Notes under the pieces: generated by a model
The model's input: the letters and a program-made list of their open reading frames with translations, nothing else
Databases searched by the model: none
What the model was told of the DNA's origin: nothing
DNA from: Metallyticus violacea
Lineage: Eukaryota; Arthropoda; Insecta; Mantodea; Metallyticidae
Length of the DNA stretch: 64,000 nt
NCBI GenBank assembly: GCA_030762175.1
Contig: CM060831.1
Location: 32,585,501 to 32,649,500 of the forward strand
Reading direction: 5' to 3'
Translations under genes and position numbers: made by a program
Shown here: one piece after another, positions 23,801 through 35,691 of the stretch
Layout of the letters: the number at the start of each line of letters is the position of its first letter
Position numbering within the stretch: position 1 is the stretch's first letter

Positions 23801-24084
23801 ATTGCTGATTGTTCCCTCTTGGTGCATACTGCTAGCGGAGCGGACATACATTGTCACATCAGCAAGGAAAATGACGCGATCAAGGTCAAACTTCGACCAC
23901 TCAACCAACTCTAAATAGAAGGCAATGTGACAAACCTAAAGAAGTGCTATGGCGAAAGTGCGGATACTGTTTTGCTTTCCTTCGTACCTTTATATTACTA
24001 CAGGGCTTCACTTCTGAGGAAACTTCTGTTAAACCACGACTAGAATTCTAACCAGAGGAGCTGTGGAGCATTAATAACAATGAC
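23801..24084. other. short non-coding interval
   Basis: Probably includes the 5' flank or leader of the mariner on the minus strand, because a weak coding feel persists to about 23908. No motif is clear enough to call. Confidence 0.35.
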
Positions 24085-24600
24085 GTAATAAGAAAGAGAG
24101 GGAGGGGTTAGCATGATTTAGATTAGGAATATGGAATATTAGAAGAAATCTGGAGCAGAGGTATGTCCAATGTGTAGGAGTAATGAAAACATCATTCGCA
24201 TCGTGTTTGAATGTCCAGAAAAAGGAGAGTGAAGGAGTCAGTTGATCAAAGTAAAATGATTTTGCATAAGATCTGAGATCGCAGTAAAGAAAAATATTGG
24301 GGACAAATCTCAATTAAGGCATTTAGGGGAATATTTGTAATAAAGTTAAAAATGAATGAATATTAGTAATGAATAAGTAATTTGGTTTTTATTTCAGTGA
24401 TTTACATTTATGATATGGAGTTGTTTAAATTGGATAATAATCAGTAGTATAGTATTGAATTAGGGATGTGCTATTTTAGTGTTAATTATTGTTATTATAT
24501 CAGATTTTCATAGCCTGGGAGAGAGTCAGGGCTGAAACCAAACCAAGAAGATTGTAATATTGTAATTACTCAGTACTTGAATAAATAATAGTAATATTGA
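24085..24600 (+). mobile_element. LINE 3' end with zinc-knuckle and AATAAATAATA tail
   Basis: The plus strand around 24100-24235 reads FRLG.WNI-like residues and then SGAEVCPMCRSNENIIRIVF, ECPEKGE and a stop. This is a Cys-x2-Cys-x8-(His position Arg)-x4-Cys knuckle of a LINE ORF2 C-terminus. About 300 bp of 3' untranslated sequence follows, including AGCCTGGGAGAGAGTCAGGG, and ends in TTGAATAAATAATAGTAATA, a typical LINE terminal repeat. Everything upstream of the knuckle is missing. It resembles the 13.5-kb fragment in domain type, but the 3' sequences are not obviously the same. Confidence 0.65.
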
Positions 24601-25390
24601 TTAATAATAACGATAATAATTATAATGGTTACGATAGTAAAAACAGCCTTATTTCTTCAAAATACTGCGTTATTTATTACGAGGTCTATGTGTAAAATAA
24701 CATTTTGGACCTATATGAGGATTTGAATTGGAACATTGGGTTTTGTTTTCTATTTAATACCCTCTAGAATAAATAAAATCTTTTGTTTTGCCAACTGCAA
24801 GTTAGTGATACGAAAAAAAATTTTACACCCAACTTAGTCCCATTCCTAATTAGATAAATGAAAACTTTGAACTACAATGCTGTTGTTCAGCGATCCTGGT
24901 GGCAATTGATTAAAGCTCTTAACATGTCGCAAAATTAATTATTGTTAAGCTCTTCTGAAGAAGAGAAAACCTTTGGTTAAGCAGTGGAGATATTTTAAGC
25001 GTTTTTTTTTTTTTTTATCGTTTCTCGTTCTGTGCATCAAAGACCTCTCTAAAATGTTTCCCCAAGTCGGAGCAATGTTGCCTCATTACGATTCAAGTTG
25101 CTAGTGGAAAAAACGCCATTCAGTGCCACAGAGCGTTACAAGAAGCGTGTGGAAGAGATGTCCTGCCCTGCCGTTCAGTTGCTAGATGGGTGGATCTTCT
25201 GGTAGCCTGAATAGTAATGAAGAACGTTGCTCCAGTTTGGAAAATATCCTTGGAGCATCCTTTGATATGCAGATGTAGGAATAACAGTTTATTTTCTGCT
25301 TACTAATTTAAGGTGATCGATTCTTCAAAACATTTAATGCAGGAGTGAAGGAGTTTAGTGTTTAGAGCTATGTAATAGATGAAACAATAC
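24601..25390. other. AT-rich non-coding stretch
   Basis: No gene is seen. A T run (about 25000-25016) and a GC-richer patch (25040-25200) have no recognised content. Confidence 0.5.
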
Positions 25391-25692
25391 ATGTGGTTTA
25401 GTGATAATTTTGCGTCTACTAATCAGGAGAACATGGGTTCGAATCCCGGTCAGGTCAAGCTGTGTGGGTAAGTTTTTTCCTTTACCCTGAGAAGATGAAT
25501 GCCAGATAGCTTTAATGCGCCAAGGACTTCGAGCTCTTTTCGCCCATCATTAATTCATTTCATTTAATTCATCCCTACAGACATATTTGGGCGTTAAACA
25601 CCATTCAAAAAGAAAACTCCCTAGACTTACACCTATAGTATTCAATCCGCAGGAAGACAAATGCAGTCAAAGCAACGAAACATAAAACATTA
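25391..25692 (+). repeat. SINE C copy 1, tRNA-derived
   Basis: The tRNA-like head (TGTGGTTTAGTGATAATTTT, B box GGGTTCGAATCCCGG) is followed by a body with TACCCTGAGAAGATGAATGC, GATAGCTTTAA and CCAAGGACTTCGAGCTC, then CATTTCATTTAATTCATCCC, shared with copies at 38.9 and 61.9 kb. It contains GGGCGTTAAACACCATTCAA near 25590, closely matching the 3' tail of SINE B, followed by a segment (GTATTCAATCCGCAGGAAGA) that copy 3 also has. Confidence 0.75.
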
Positions 25693-26770
25693 AAAAACAC
25701 AAAAAAATGTAATTCTTAAATGTATCATATGTTACATGTTAAGATGGTGGATTTTAACTTTTAAATTAGTGCTTTCCCGTTGATATTAGGCAGGAAAGAA
25801 AAGTAATGCGGGAGGTAACTGATGTCAAGCCCATGGTGGATAGCTGCCTCGGGTGTAAATACAGAAATAAAACCAGGAAGAATGTGATATGTTTTATGCT
25901 AGCTATGCATTCATTATGCAAATTAACTAAAATAAAAATAACAATAATTTAAAAGAAGATAGGTTATTTATAGAATGCTACTTTTAACAAAAAATACAAT
26001 GGTTGCATATAGTAGCAATACAAGTATAAATCAAGAATTGACATATACCTGTATAATATTTGGACTGGTAATTTCAGAGTACATACTTCCAACCCAAAAG
26101 ATACAATTAAATTCAAGAAATTTATTAAACATTGCAAAACTACTGCCAGGATGATTGCCTTATCAGGCCATTAGAATTGTGCACTCGGACGGCAGAGGTC
26201 AGTACGTTGCATCGGCGGGCAGCATTACACAGAATGATAATGCTGAAGATGAGCATTGAGCAAAGAATGGCAAACCGCAGTGTCCGGAGAAAGCCTGCTC
26301 AGACTCTTCTTCATCTGCCTCAAAACCCACTTAAGGCCGTTTCAGCTCGGTGGAAAGCGAACAGTTCCGGTCTATTTCTGAATATTATTTAACCATTGCC
26401 CATCCCAAGAACAGCAACTAGCCTTAATATCCAAACTGCTTAGTGAAATTACATTTTACTGTTAAAGCAAACAGGTAATCACTCAACATGTATTCTGACT
26501 GTATATATGTATCATATTAATACCTGCCGACTAACTGTAATCTGAATTGTCCCGTACTAAAACGGTACTAACTAAAATTACTGAAACCAGATGACTAACA
26601 GTGACAAGGAACTTGCCGGAAGTTGTAGTCTGTTAAGTGGGTTCGGATATTTGATATTTCCGTTGACTGACATTCGGATAATTGACCTTCTGTGTATTTA
26701 TATCCGCTGAGCTAACGAAAGGAGTGGTCAGAGTGATCCTTAGGTCAAGTTCAAGGTCAAGGACTGGGGG
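25693..26770. other. 1-kb stretch without a supported gene
   Basis: AT-rich except for a GC-richer open segment at about 26130-26390 (86 codons, basic, Arg/Met-rich). It is not recognisable and lacks convincing splice signals. Confidence 0.4.
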
Positions 26771-26780
26771 TGTGGAGAGT

Positions 26781-27079
26781 ATTTTTTTAATGTTTTATTT
26801 ACGGACGCTCTTTAACAGCACAGGTTATCAGCGTCCCATTCAATTCAGGGCGTGAAATAGCCGGTAAATTTTGCTCAGAGGTCTCTTCTCTCAGGTTTGA
26901 GGCTCTTTTTCGTGTTGTAAATCCCACGACACGGGACCCACAGATTTACTTCCCTTCCGAAGGAAGTCATACTTAGGATTTTTACCCCCGGGAAAAATCC
27001 ATCGGTCCTGACCAGGATCAAACCCGCAAACTTGGGTTTAGAAGGCAAATATGACCACCACTACACCACCAGAACGGAC
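26781..27079 (-). repeat. SINE A copy 3, full length with 10-bp target duplication
   Basis: This minus-strand element has the tRNA-like head at its high-coordinate end (TGGTGTAGTGG A box; B box degraded) and the SINE A body and tail (TCCGTAAATAAAACATT) at the other. TGTGGAGAGT stands on both sides (26771-26780 and 27080-27089), a perfect 10-bp target-site duplication. Confidence 0.88.
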
Positions 27080-27089
27080 TGTGGAGAGT

Positions 27090-28798
27090 GTGATGAGCTG
27101 TACAGAACGGGCACTATAGTTAGAATTAAGCAGACATACTGAATGGAGTGCACAAATATTGTTAATCCCCTCATTGTATGTTGTCTTCCATTCTGATATC
27201 ACTTACTGAGTGTTTTAATGGATAATTACAGTATAGTTGGTAATACTTTTAGAATTTTCTAATTATTCTTCAGATACTTATTCTTTTTCAAATCTGCAGA
27301 CTATGCATTTTGAAACTTTTAAATGCTTTTAGCTCTCCATTCTACACAAACATTGCTTTTTATCTGGAGTAAATCTTTCTCGAGGAGACCGTCCTTGAAA
27401 AACATTTAGATATACCGCGGGCGCAATAAACACTCATCGCTGTCTTTTAAGTGACCGCAGTAACTTAAAAACAATTTTATGATGATGATATAAAATAAAA
27501 TGGAAAGTGTTTGAGTAAAGACTTTTGGAAAGCTACTGTAGAAACTTTAAAGATAAATAGCAAAACAATTTTATGCTGCTATGGCGAGTGTTTGCTTTAT
27601 TTTCGAAACAAAACTTCGCGGACTGTCTTTCGTGGGCACTGTGAAACAGTGGAAGCATGCGTTCTCGGCTTGGGGGCTATAATGGTGTTAAAGTGCTTTC
27701 TTGAAGTAAAGCGGCTCCGGAGGCAGAAGGAAGACAGCAAACCGATCGATCTCTTCTTCACGGCTCTCTGCAAGTTGATAAATTCAGGGTGGACTCGACT
27801 TTTAAAACTAAGTTAATAGCATTACGCCCTCATGCCATTAGTCAAACGTTGTCACCCGTGATACACGCGCCTGAGTCCGGATCTTCGCTTCAGTGCAGCG
27901 TTTCTTACACTGTGAACGTAAGTTTGCATATATACTCTGTCATGTACTTTGTTTAAAAGGCGCACACAAATAAAAGAAAAGAAAAGAGATATTACTTCCT
28001 TGACATTTTAACTGCGAAATATTCTCCTGTACATTGTACTAAGATATACCTATATACTGTATATTTTTATGTAAGCCATGAACACTGAATAACCTTGTTT
28101 TAGAGATAAACATCACTGTAAACTTGTGATTATTCATAGTTTTTATCTAAATCTTTTTTTTTGTATTATTTTCAATGTATAATAGTTTCTTTTATTATGT
28201 TTCATTATTTTCTGCCAACAACGGCCAATTGCACAATCAAAATCTAGCAAGTGGAACTAAACTTTTTATAAAAGGTATTAGAATCGCAGGGTATTGAGAA
28301 AGGACGGGCGGAACCGCAAAATCTGTTGCTTTCGGCTTGAAGTTTTTTCTTAAATCTAATATTATTTTGTTTCGACGAAGTTGCATAGTGGATCAGGCAA
28401 TAGTTTACGCATGTTTCATACGCACAGCGAGGAGCGCATTAGCACTGAATGCTTCCCAAAATCTCCTTCACCCTCTCGGAAATAATCAGAAGGTATCTGA
28501 TATCTACTGTTTATAATAGCATGCCAGTACGAGATAAATTGGAAGTATATTATTGACAGTATATTATACTGTAATACCACTGAGCAAAGAATGTTTATTG
28601 TTGAGATCTGCCTCTTAAAACAGTAGTTTTATGGCCAAGATAGGCGTAAGTGGACTTTTTTGAAGTATGCGCTATCAACTTTGTCAACGACTTGTTAAAA
28701 GAATAGCGAGAAATATGTTCTACTTTAAGATTTTCCTTATAGAAAAACCTAAATGACATTAATTAATTAAAATATTTAATAAATTATTTTTCCCTTAC
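27090..28798. other. 1.7-kb stretch, no firm gene
   Basis: An open segment of about 100 codons on the plus strand (27511-27816) ends just before a GC-richer patch containing TCAGT and GAACGTAAGT (27890-27930), reminiscent of a first-exon donor. Neither is backed by a recognisable protein, so no gene is called. Confidence 0.35.
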
Positions 28799-29187
28799 GT
28801 GCGAAATCTCCGAAAGGAAAGAAAATAAGTTTGGGAGACAGGCAGCGCCTTCACCGCAAGCGCGCTCCTCACGCTACCAGTGAAATAAGCGTAAAGTCTA
28901 GGTTGATCCGTTTTGTGTAATAGCGGCATGTTCACCTGATGCCTGGTTTCGGAACTCAATGCACCTGCAAATGTCATGAAAAATTCGTAGAGCTGTTTCT
29001 TGATGACGTGTCTGAAGAACTGTGTTCCATAATCATCTCGTACGCTTTGCCCGCATTTTCTCATGGGCCTACCATTTCTTCTGCACCGAAATTCATCACC
29101 TTTCTCTTCTGTGACATAGGAAAGAATATCTTCCCCTAGTGCTGTCAGTACATCCTTACAGACGACTATTTCTACAGGCGTTAGGTT
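28799..29187 (-). CDS. candidate exon, 129 codons, product unknown
   Basis: This is the most gene-like open segment in the window. On the minus strand a pyrimidine-rich acceptor (TTTTCACCTCTGTTTTGCAG) precedes AACCTAACG. The frame stays open for 389 bases to CGCAC followed by GTAAGGG, a donor-like site that overlaps an in-frame TAA at 28795-28797. The protein reads NLTPVEIVVCKDVLTALGED at the start, then a Cys/Arg-rich piece (FRCRRNGRPMRKCGQSV), DYGTQFFRHVIKKQLYEFF, and a tail ending SFRRFRT. Composition is balanced and base content is higher in GC than the surroundings. It could be an internal exon using the donor or a terminal exon using the stop. No family is recognised, and no partner exon was found. 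Confidence 0.38.
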
Positions 29188-29249
29188 CTGCAAAACAGAG
29201 GTGAAAACAACATGGAAACGAAGCAATATATCAAAAGATATGCCCCTTA

Positions 29250-29316
29250 TAAGCGAGCGGTAACACTTGGGTTTCATGTACAGGAAGTTCCGGGTTCAAA
29301 TCCCTTGGTCACTTAG
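29250..29316 (+). repeat. tRNA-like relic
   Basis: ATAAGCGAGCGGTAACAC (A-box-like) and CCGGGTTCAAATCCC (B box) are spaced as in a tRNA. The acceptor arms do not pair, so it is not a functional tRNA gene. It may be the head of a SINE not otherwise repeated here. Confidence 0.35.
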
Positions 29317-31599
29317 GTGAATACTGGGATGGATTTGTACTTTCCACGAATTTTCCGCTCTCTTATTTCATATTCCGTATGTTCTTTTACAGGGTTAAAA
29401 GCGGAGGGCTTGCGCTTTGAAAAGGTTTTCGCCCCGGCGTGTAGTAAAGTGCGGACCTTCTGAGGGGCTCCAACTTCTTGGGAGTTCACCGGCATCGGAG
29501 TGTTCTATCGGAAAACGTGTTAGGGACCCCATCTACATCCACACCGTCACTGCCTCTATACCCTCGCCCCTTCCTTCCTCCCGGAGGTACCTATATTAGG
29601 GGATTAGGCACAAACGACCAGCTGTGAGCAAAGTCGAAGTACCGAAGCAACCTATCGAGCCTCAAACAAACCAGTTCTATCTAATAAACGTCCGAAATGA
29701 CTTTCAGATAGAAGCATTGGTTCTAGGTCGTAAGGACTTATTGGATAATCTTCGCATGACTTAGCAGAGAGAGGCGTGTGAACATAAAAGTGTTACAATT
29801 GATTTGTTCTGAATGAACCATGAGTTCAAGTAAATTGATCAAATATATAATATATATTTTATCTTGTACAATATATAGTATAGTGATCTGTTATGAGTAT
29901 AAAGAATATTTTAAGACATTAAAAATAATTCTTTTGGTGTCTAAAGTAAGCGCTAAGAAGAAACAAACAGAACTAAAACTAATTGTCACTACAAATATAA
30001 GCTATTTTTTTTAAAAAAATTACAACCGCTTTATTATAGACCTAGGTCATTCAATTTCACATATATATTATACCTATTTTATAAACAGAACGTTTTCAAG
30101 TAAAAATATATGTCTTTTTTAAAAGTATGGTATTGAAACTGATACAATATATATAGTCTTAATAAGGTTATTAGGTAGCATTCATATGAAAATATTGTGT
30201 TTATCATAAGAAAACTACAATCTCACTGTTTAACTAGCATTTTTTGTAGTTTGTTTCATTTTTTCAAATGAATTACAAAAATTTACCTTTCGAAACAAAC
30301 TTTAAACGAGGATATGTTTTGTTAAATAACTGGAAAAAATGTTTATATTTATCACTTATTTCCCTCACAATGAATTTGAAGTATTTTTTCCAAATCACCC
30401 CCCCCCCCCAAAGTACTCGTATCTTTTGCCTGTATCAGTGTGAAGGTAGAAAAAGACGTATAGATGCCACTGGGGCATATATTATCGTGTGCAACATCAA
30501 CGGTACGTTCAGATTCAGTTTTCTATGCTGTCAAAATATTTGCCATTGCACACAAACCGTTTGCTTTGTCTGAGTTCTCAAGATGAAATTCAGTCATTCG
30601 ATATACAAATTATGGGGAATGTATGTGATTTGATTACGTTTACAGTTTCATACGTAAACGTACTTCTTTTAAACAGGAAACTAAAGAATAGGGACCAACG
30701 TCAAAATAGGCATTTTATGAAATATAAAACTATGCATTTTAAATATTTTTCTAATACCAGTTCATGTTCTACTGAACCTTTTGACATTCCTCCCTCGTAT
30801 GGTGGTAATGTAGCGAACTTCTGAGGCTGGGACGCCCATAGGGCGCCCCTACGCTGTCCCTTTGGAGTTGGTGAATGTATTACGGTTATAGCACAACAAG
30901 GTGGTCGTTTAGTTAAACCTATGGGCACCTAAACGTAGTCTGAATGAATGAATGAATGAATGAATGAAACGAGTGATGGCTCAAATGAGCTCTGAGTTCT
31001 TGGCAACTTGAGGTACACGGGGAATGAATTTTAAAAGTTCCACATTTTTGTATGAGTTTTTCTGAAACTTTTACTGTAATTACATTGCTGTTAAGTTAAT
31101 ATGTATACCAGTATCATTAAATTCGATAAATACTTTGGAGCTATAAATTATTTCATAAATTTTATTACGTAAATACGTCGCATAAAATATCCCACGGGGC
31201 TCATGAGAGAAAATTAGTTGGTATTTTTGCAATTGGAGCTTTGGACCCATACAAAATGGACCCATAAAAAATTGTATTGAAATATATTTTAAATAAAACT
31301 TATGTGTGAACAATGATACTTTTTTAAATATATAAGAAATTTTAATCTTTAACATTAATCATTTTTATAGATTTTTTTATAAAAAAGTATGCTGAGAAGC
31401 AGTGTGATGTAAAAGGTCACTTGGATCTCTTTAAATAGCTGTAGAGCCCAATGGGAGGGGGGACATGCAACATTTGACTCTCTGTGGATGCCCAAAGATT
31501 CAAGGAACCATTTGGATTCAAAAATAAGACCGATTTCGGCCAACTCACTCCTAGTGTCTCCTTAATCTATTTAGTATTTACTCTCTTAGGTTTAAAAAA
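29317..31599. other. 2.3-kb stretch, no firm gene
   Basis: A GC-richer segment at 29380-29600 is unrecognised. The rest is AT-rich with a C run (30398-30410), a TGAA repeat (about 30943-30967) and no coding signal. Confidence 0.45.
30943..30967. repeat. TGAA tetranucleotide microsatellite
   Basis: Six consecutive TGAA-type units. Confidence 0.9.
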
Positions 31600-31700
31600 A
31601 AAAAAAACACTTATCCAGACGACTTAATCTGACCAGAAAACGCACGCAGTATCTCCGGATTATAGTCGCAAACACTACCATTAGACCATGGAGGCCATTG
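31600..31700 (-). repeat. tRNA-like relic, resembles SINE C head
   Basis: On the minus strand CATGGTCTAATGGTAGTGTT and ATAATCCGGAGATACTG match the D-arm and anticodon-arm region of the SINE C heads (compare the 38.9-kb copy, CATGGTAGCGTTTGCAATTA and GAATCCGG). The B box is lost and an A-rich stretch bounds the low-coordinate side. Confidence 0.5.
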
Positions 31701-33450
31701 AAATTTGAGCTTTAAATGCTGACAAACATAAATATCCTGATTTTCTTCATTATCTGTTAAGGATAAAAATATATATACTCTTGTCTGAAGATCTGCTGTA
31801 TATTTATCTTCACACCACCTTTGTCTTCACCAATGCATTTTAATCTTGCGGTAAAACATTTTTAATTACATAAGGCTTTAGACCTGCGCCATTTCGTCCT
31901 TAAACTTTAGAAAAAGCTTTGGGTAAAAACTTAGTCAGACAGCTCCAGTCTACCAGATTCGAATGAGGGCTCTTTGAATTTGTCGCTGCTAGATATCGTC
32001 GCCATCAGCTACGAAGTAAAAGTGGCTGATTAATGTGAATGGAAATGAAAGCGCAGAAGAGAACAGAAATAGTATGGAGTATTTATGTAAACCACACCAG
32101 GTTTCAGCGATACGATAACTAACATTAAATTACCGCTTCAAGTTATTACGCTCGCCTCTCTACATGGTGATTCTGGTGTGTTATCAAATGACAGCTTTAT
32201 ATAAGAACACTTAAAAGATTTTATCGGTATTAGCTTCTAACTGCGAAAGACAGATAAATTGCCACGAGCGGCAGCAACAGAATGCAGTGTTCCATATTCT
32301 TACAGCCTAAATGAATGTGGTCGCGAGGGGTGAGTAATAAGGAAAAGGTCCATTTAAAGTGCGGCGGGTGGAAGGGGGCCCAATGTCAGAGTTAGCAAGG
32401 GCTGCTGTAGTCATGGTAACGCCGCGATAGTACAGTCCACCCCTCGCTCTACAGAGGATCAATGTGCGTGTACTAGTGCGTGCCACTGACTGACGCCAGA
32501 ACAATGTCTGCCACGTGTTCGAGTGGTTATCAGGTGCTAGTACAGTCCCGGTTTACTAATATACTTCCGCTGGTTAGAATTACTCAGCATCCTCTATAGA
32601 AACCCATTGAACGCTGGCGGTAAACATACAAGGAAAAGTGAATGGAGACATTGGTAGTGATCTGTCAATGAAGAAAACAAGTGAATGGGGGGGGGGGGAG
32701 AAGGAAAAAAGAAAAGAAAAAGAAACAAAAGACGGGCTATGCAGCGCCTCTGCTACTTGCGTCAGCTAGTTAATGAAGGCTGTGGAGTTCTTTCCCATAT
32801 CCATAGCATGATTTGTTTACCTAGTTCTTGAAAAATTTTGTTAGCCTTTCCTCAAACATACCGTATTTTTTATTTGTTTTAAGACTCTGGCAAGTTGATA
32901 TCGGAATTCAGATAGTGTCACAACTTTACAAACATTTGGAGAATCCAAAATTGAAGAGATTGTGAAACTCCTAAATTGCAACTTACGAATATTTTTCTCT
33001 ACAAAACCACATAAGCATGTCACTGAACGTTTAACTACATAATTACCATACGTTTTTATTATTTTATCTGAAATATTTATTATTTGTAACAGTGCACTAT
33101 AACGTGTTTCTTTAAATTTGAGCTTTTGAGTTAAACTTTTTGCACTAAGAAAATATTGAAAAAAATTAAGTTTTCATTGAACATGTTTTGCTGGTGTAAA
33201 ATTCAAGATCATTACCTAAATTAGATGATAATTATACAGTGTTTCGCCACTGCTTTAATAAAAGTTTGTGCTCAGTACCTATATCATTGCATTCCATGTA
33301 GTCAATATGCAGAATGTACAAGTAAGTTATTTTATTTACCATATTTACCAGCACTGAATATGTGATTTTGAAAGCAGTGTAGTTTTTGAAGCAGTTATTG
33401 CAATCGTCCTCCTCCAGCATGACGCAGATATTGTTTTATAGAAAAAATTA
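31701..33450. other. 1.7-kb stretch with a GC-richer island
   Basis: No gene is supported. The interval 32300-32620 is clearly richer in GC and CpG than its surroundings and carries an RFX X-box match (annotated). A G run lies at about 32688-32698. Confidence 0.5.
32407..32420 (+). promoter_or_regulatory. RFX X-box match in a GC-rich island
   Basis: GTAGTCATGGTAAC fits the 14-base X-box consensus GTHNYYATRRNAAC at every position. RFX factors bind this motif, in animals often upstream of ciliary genes. It sits in the middle of the 32.3-32.6-kb GC-rich island, which could be a promoter or enhancer. No adjoining exon was identified. Confidence 0.35.
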
Positions 33451-33462
33451 ATTGCTGGTAAC

Positions 33463-33505
33463 TTTTTATGTATGGACGCTATTTAACATCTGAGGTCATC
33501 AGCGT
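33463..33505 (-). repeat. SINE A stump, 43 bp, with target duplication
   Basis: Only the last 43 bases of SINE A remain (tail, GGACGCTATTTAACATCTGA, GGTCATCAGCG). The flanks hold a 12-bp near-perfect duplication, ATTGCTGGTAAC (33451-33462) and ATTGCTAGTAAC (33506-33517). It is an extremely 5'-truncated insertion and not a decayed full copy. Confidence 0.75.
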
Positions 33506-35449
33506 ATTGCTAGTAACGTTCGTGTATATTCTAATATAAAAGAGAATTAACTATCAAGTATGCATCTCGATACACCTACTAGCCAAAGTACGGCCAATCT
33601 TTCCATTCACAATAGGAACAAAAGATGGTGCCTCCTGCATCGGACAATAGAGCTTTTTGTGTCTACAGTCGCGAAGCAGAGTGCTGGTTTCATTCCACAG
33701 ATACCGTAACAAGGCGATGAACTTTACCGGTAATCGGAACATACGATTTCGCAGTCACAGGGCATAATGTTGACATTTAAAAGTGGAACCTAAAAGTGAG
33801 TTTACACTCTCCAATGAGAATCATGTGTTTTAAAAATGCAGATGCCGCGGCTTCAGTTGTGTAGACCCGGGTGAGCTCATGGAACGAAGCGACCACGTGT
33901 AAAGGGAATATAAACAGGGAAACATTCTCTCTTGAAATTATTCTTATTCAAAGTGTGAGGCAGAGGCAGATAGTAGAAGCACCGCACCCCGATTCGGACA
34001 CTCCTCAGATCCAGACATAGCTACCAACTTTAATTTAAGGCAAGTGCCGTCTTCCAATGTCTTAGATGCAATGCCAAGAGCTCCGCGATCCAGACAGACG
34101 TGTCGAGAAGCAGAGTCAAAAGCAATGAAAAACTAAGAAACATTGAATAGTCAGAACATTTATCATCACTCCTCTCTAACGCATAAAACAACATAATCGG
34201 GCCTCACAGTCATCATCCATCCACGACAACAATCATTTGAAACCAGTGAAACGGTTTCGTGTTTCTTATAAAACATTACACTTAATTTTTAAGATTTTTT
34301 TTTATTTATGAGCATTAAGATTGAAAAATATATTTCGAATTTTTTCTATTCAGAATTGATGGAAGCTGGGCTAGTTGGCTGTGTAATTTAAAATAATATA
34401 TTCAGGAAATGTAAATTTTAGTCTTATAATTGTAAATATATAGTGACAGGAGTACAACATTTAGTTATTGCTGAAAGTGGTGTAATAACAATATAAATAT
34501 TTTTAGAATATATAAAATGTATGTTTATAGAGAAGATATTAAGCGCGAGCAGCATATCTCTGTCCTGGATAGCGAGTAGTGTGGAGATTTTGCTAGAGAG
34601 AGAACTACATCTGGAATGCCTTATACCTGCTGTTAACAAACTATATCGCAACAATTTCAAAAATGGTAGAGGGGTCTTAGACAACCACTTTGAGACGAGA
34701 AATCTAGGGTAAAAAAAAACGGAGTTATATGGGGATAAAGAAGTTGAAATTAGGCGCTGGTAAGCCTGTGTTAAACAAAAGGTGTAAAAATTACTTCAGA
34801 CTTCAGAGCTGCTTCACGAGCAAGGAAATCTTGATTTTCAATAACTGATCGGGGCGTTTTCAAGATTTACTATCACAATAATCTCTAAAATCTTGGGCTA
34901 ATCGTAATATGACAGTACAGTAGTGAACAACGGTTAAATGTAACTTAGTTTAGAGGGAGCAATTGACCTAATTAGGCTACACACTGTAGTTTCGAAGATC
35001 ATGTCCTGCGGAGTAGATTATTTATTTATTTTCTGAAGTATGATCATACCTAAGCAAAGATTGAGGATCGAATTCCATAACAATGGTCCGCTTTTACTTA
35101 CACCATTATCATACCGACTGCGCCAAAGAGACATCGTTTTATTACCGTGGCATCAATTGGAATGAATGTGGTATTAGTCCTTTAGAAACTTAAAGATATA
35201 ATTTTGAAATCTGAACAGCCAGATCATAGATCTACTATCTCAAATTCATTATCGAAGAATCCTCTATTATCTCTGAAATGATTACACTGTGTGTATAACG
35301 TTTCGAAGTCCCCGTTCTTATAGTTTTACGTTACTAACCGACAGCTTGCTGCGGCTGAAGTCCAGAACTGTAACGAAGAAAGTCGACTTCTTACGATTTT
35401 AGTGGTACGGATCACTTTAGGTGAATAATTTCCCCACTTAGTATACATC

Positions 35450-35520
35450 TTTATTAGGTCAGTTAATCTGATCATTGCACTACCATTGCGGAGGTCATGA
35501 GTTCGAATCCCTACAGGTAA
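35450..35520 (+). repeat. tRNA-like relic
   Basis: TAGGTCAGTTAATCTG (A-box-like) and ATGAGTTCGAATCCC (B box) lie about 40 bases apart. No complete cloverleaf forms and no second copy was found. Confidence 0.3.
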
Positions 35521-35653
35521 AACTTTTATTTCTCACCTGTAATAATTTCTCTCTCTTATAATCTTCATAATTTGTCTACACTGATCTTAATATAATAAAT
35601 TTTACTTTTTATACGTTAGGTTAGTTCGAGTTTAACAAAAATAATAGAATATT

Positions 35654-35654
<1 letters not shown>

Positions 35655-35691
<37 letters not shown>
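35655..35691. repeat. AAC microsatellite
   Basis: About twelve AAC units in a row. Confidence 0.95.

Noticed and set aside
27880..27935. Possible promoter and first exon (TCAGT initiator-like string and GAACGTAAGT donor)
   Set aside because: There is no TATA box, the downstream element does not fit, and no following exon is visible.
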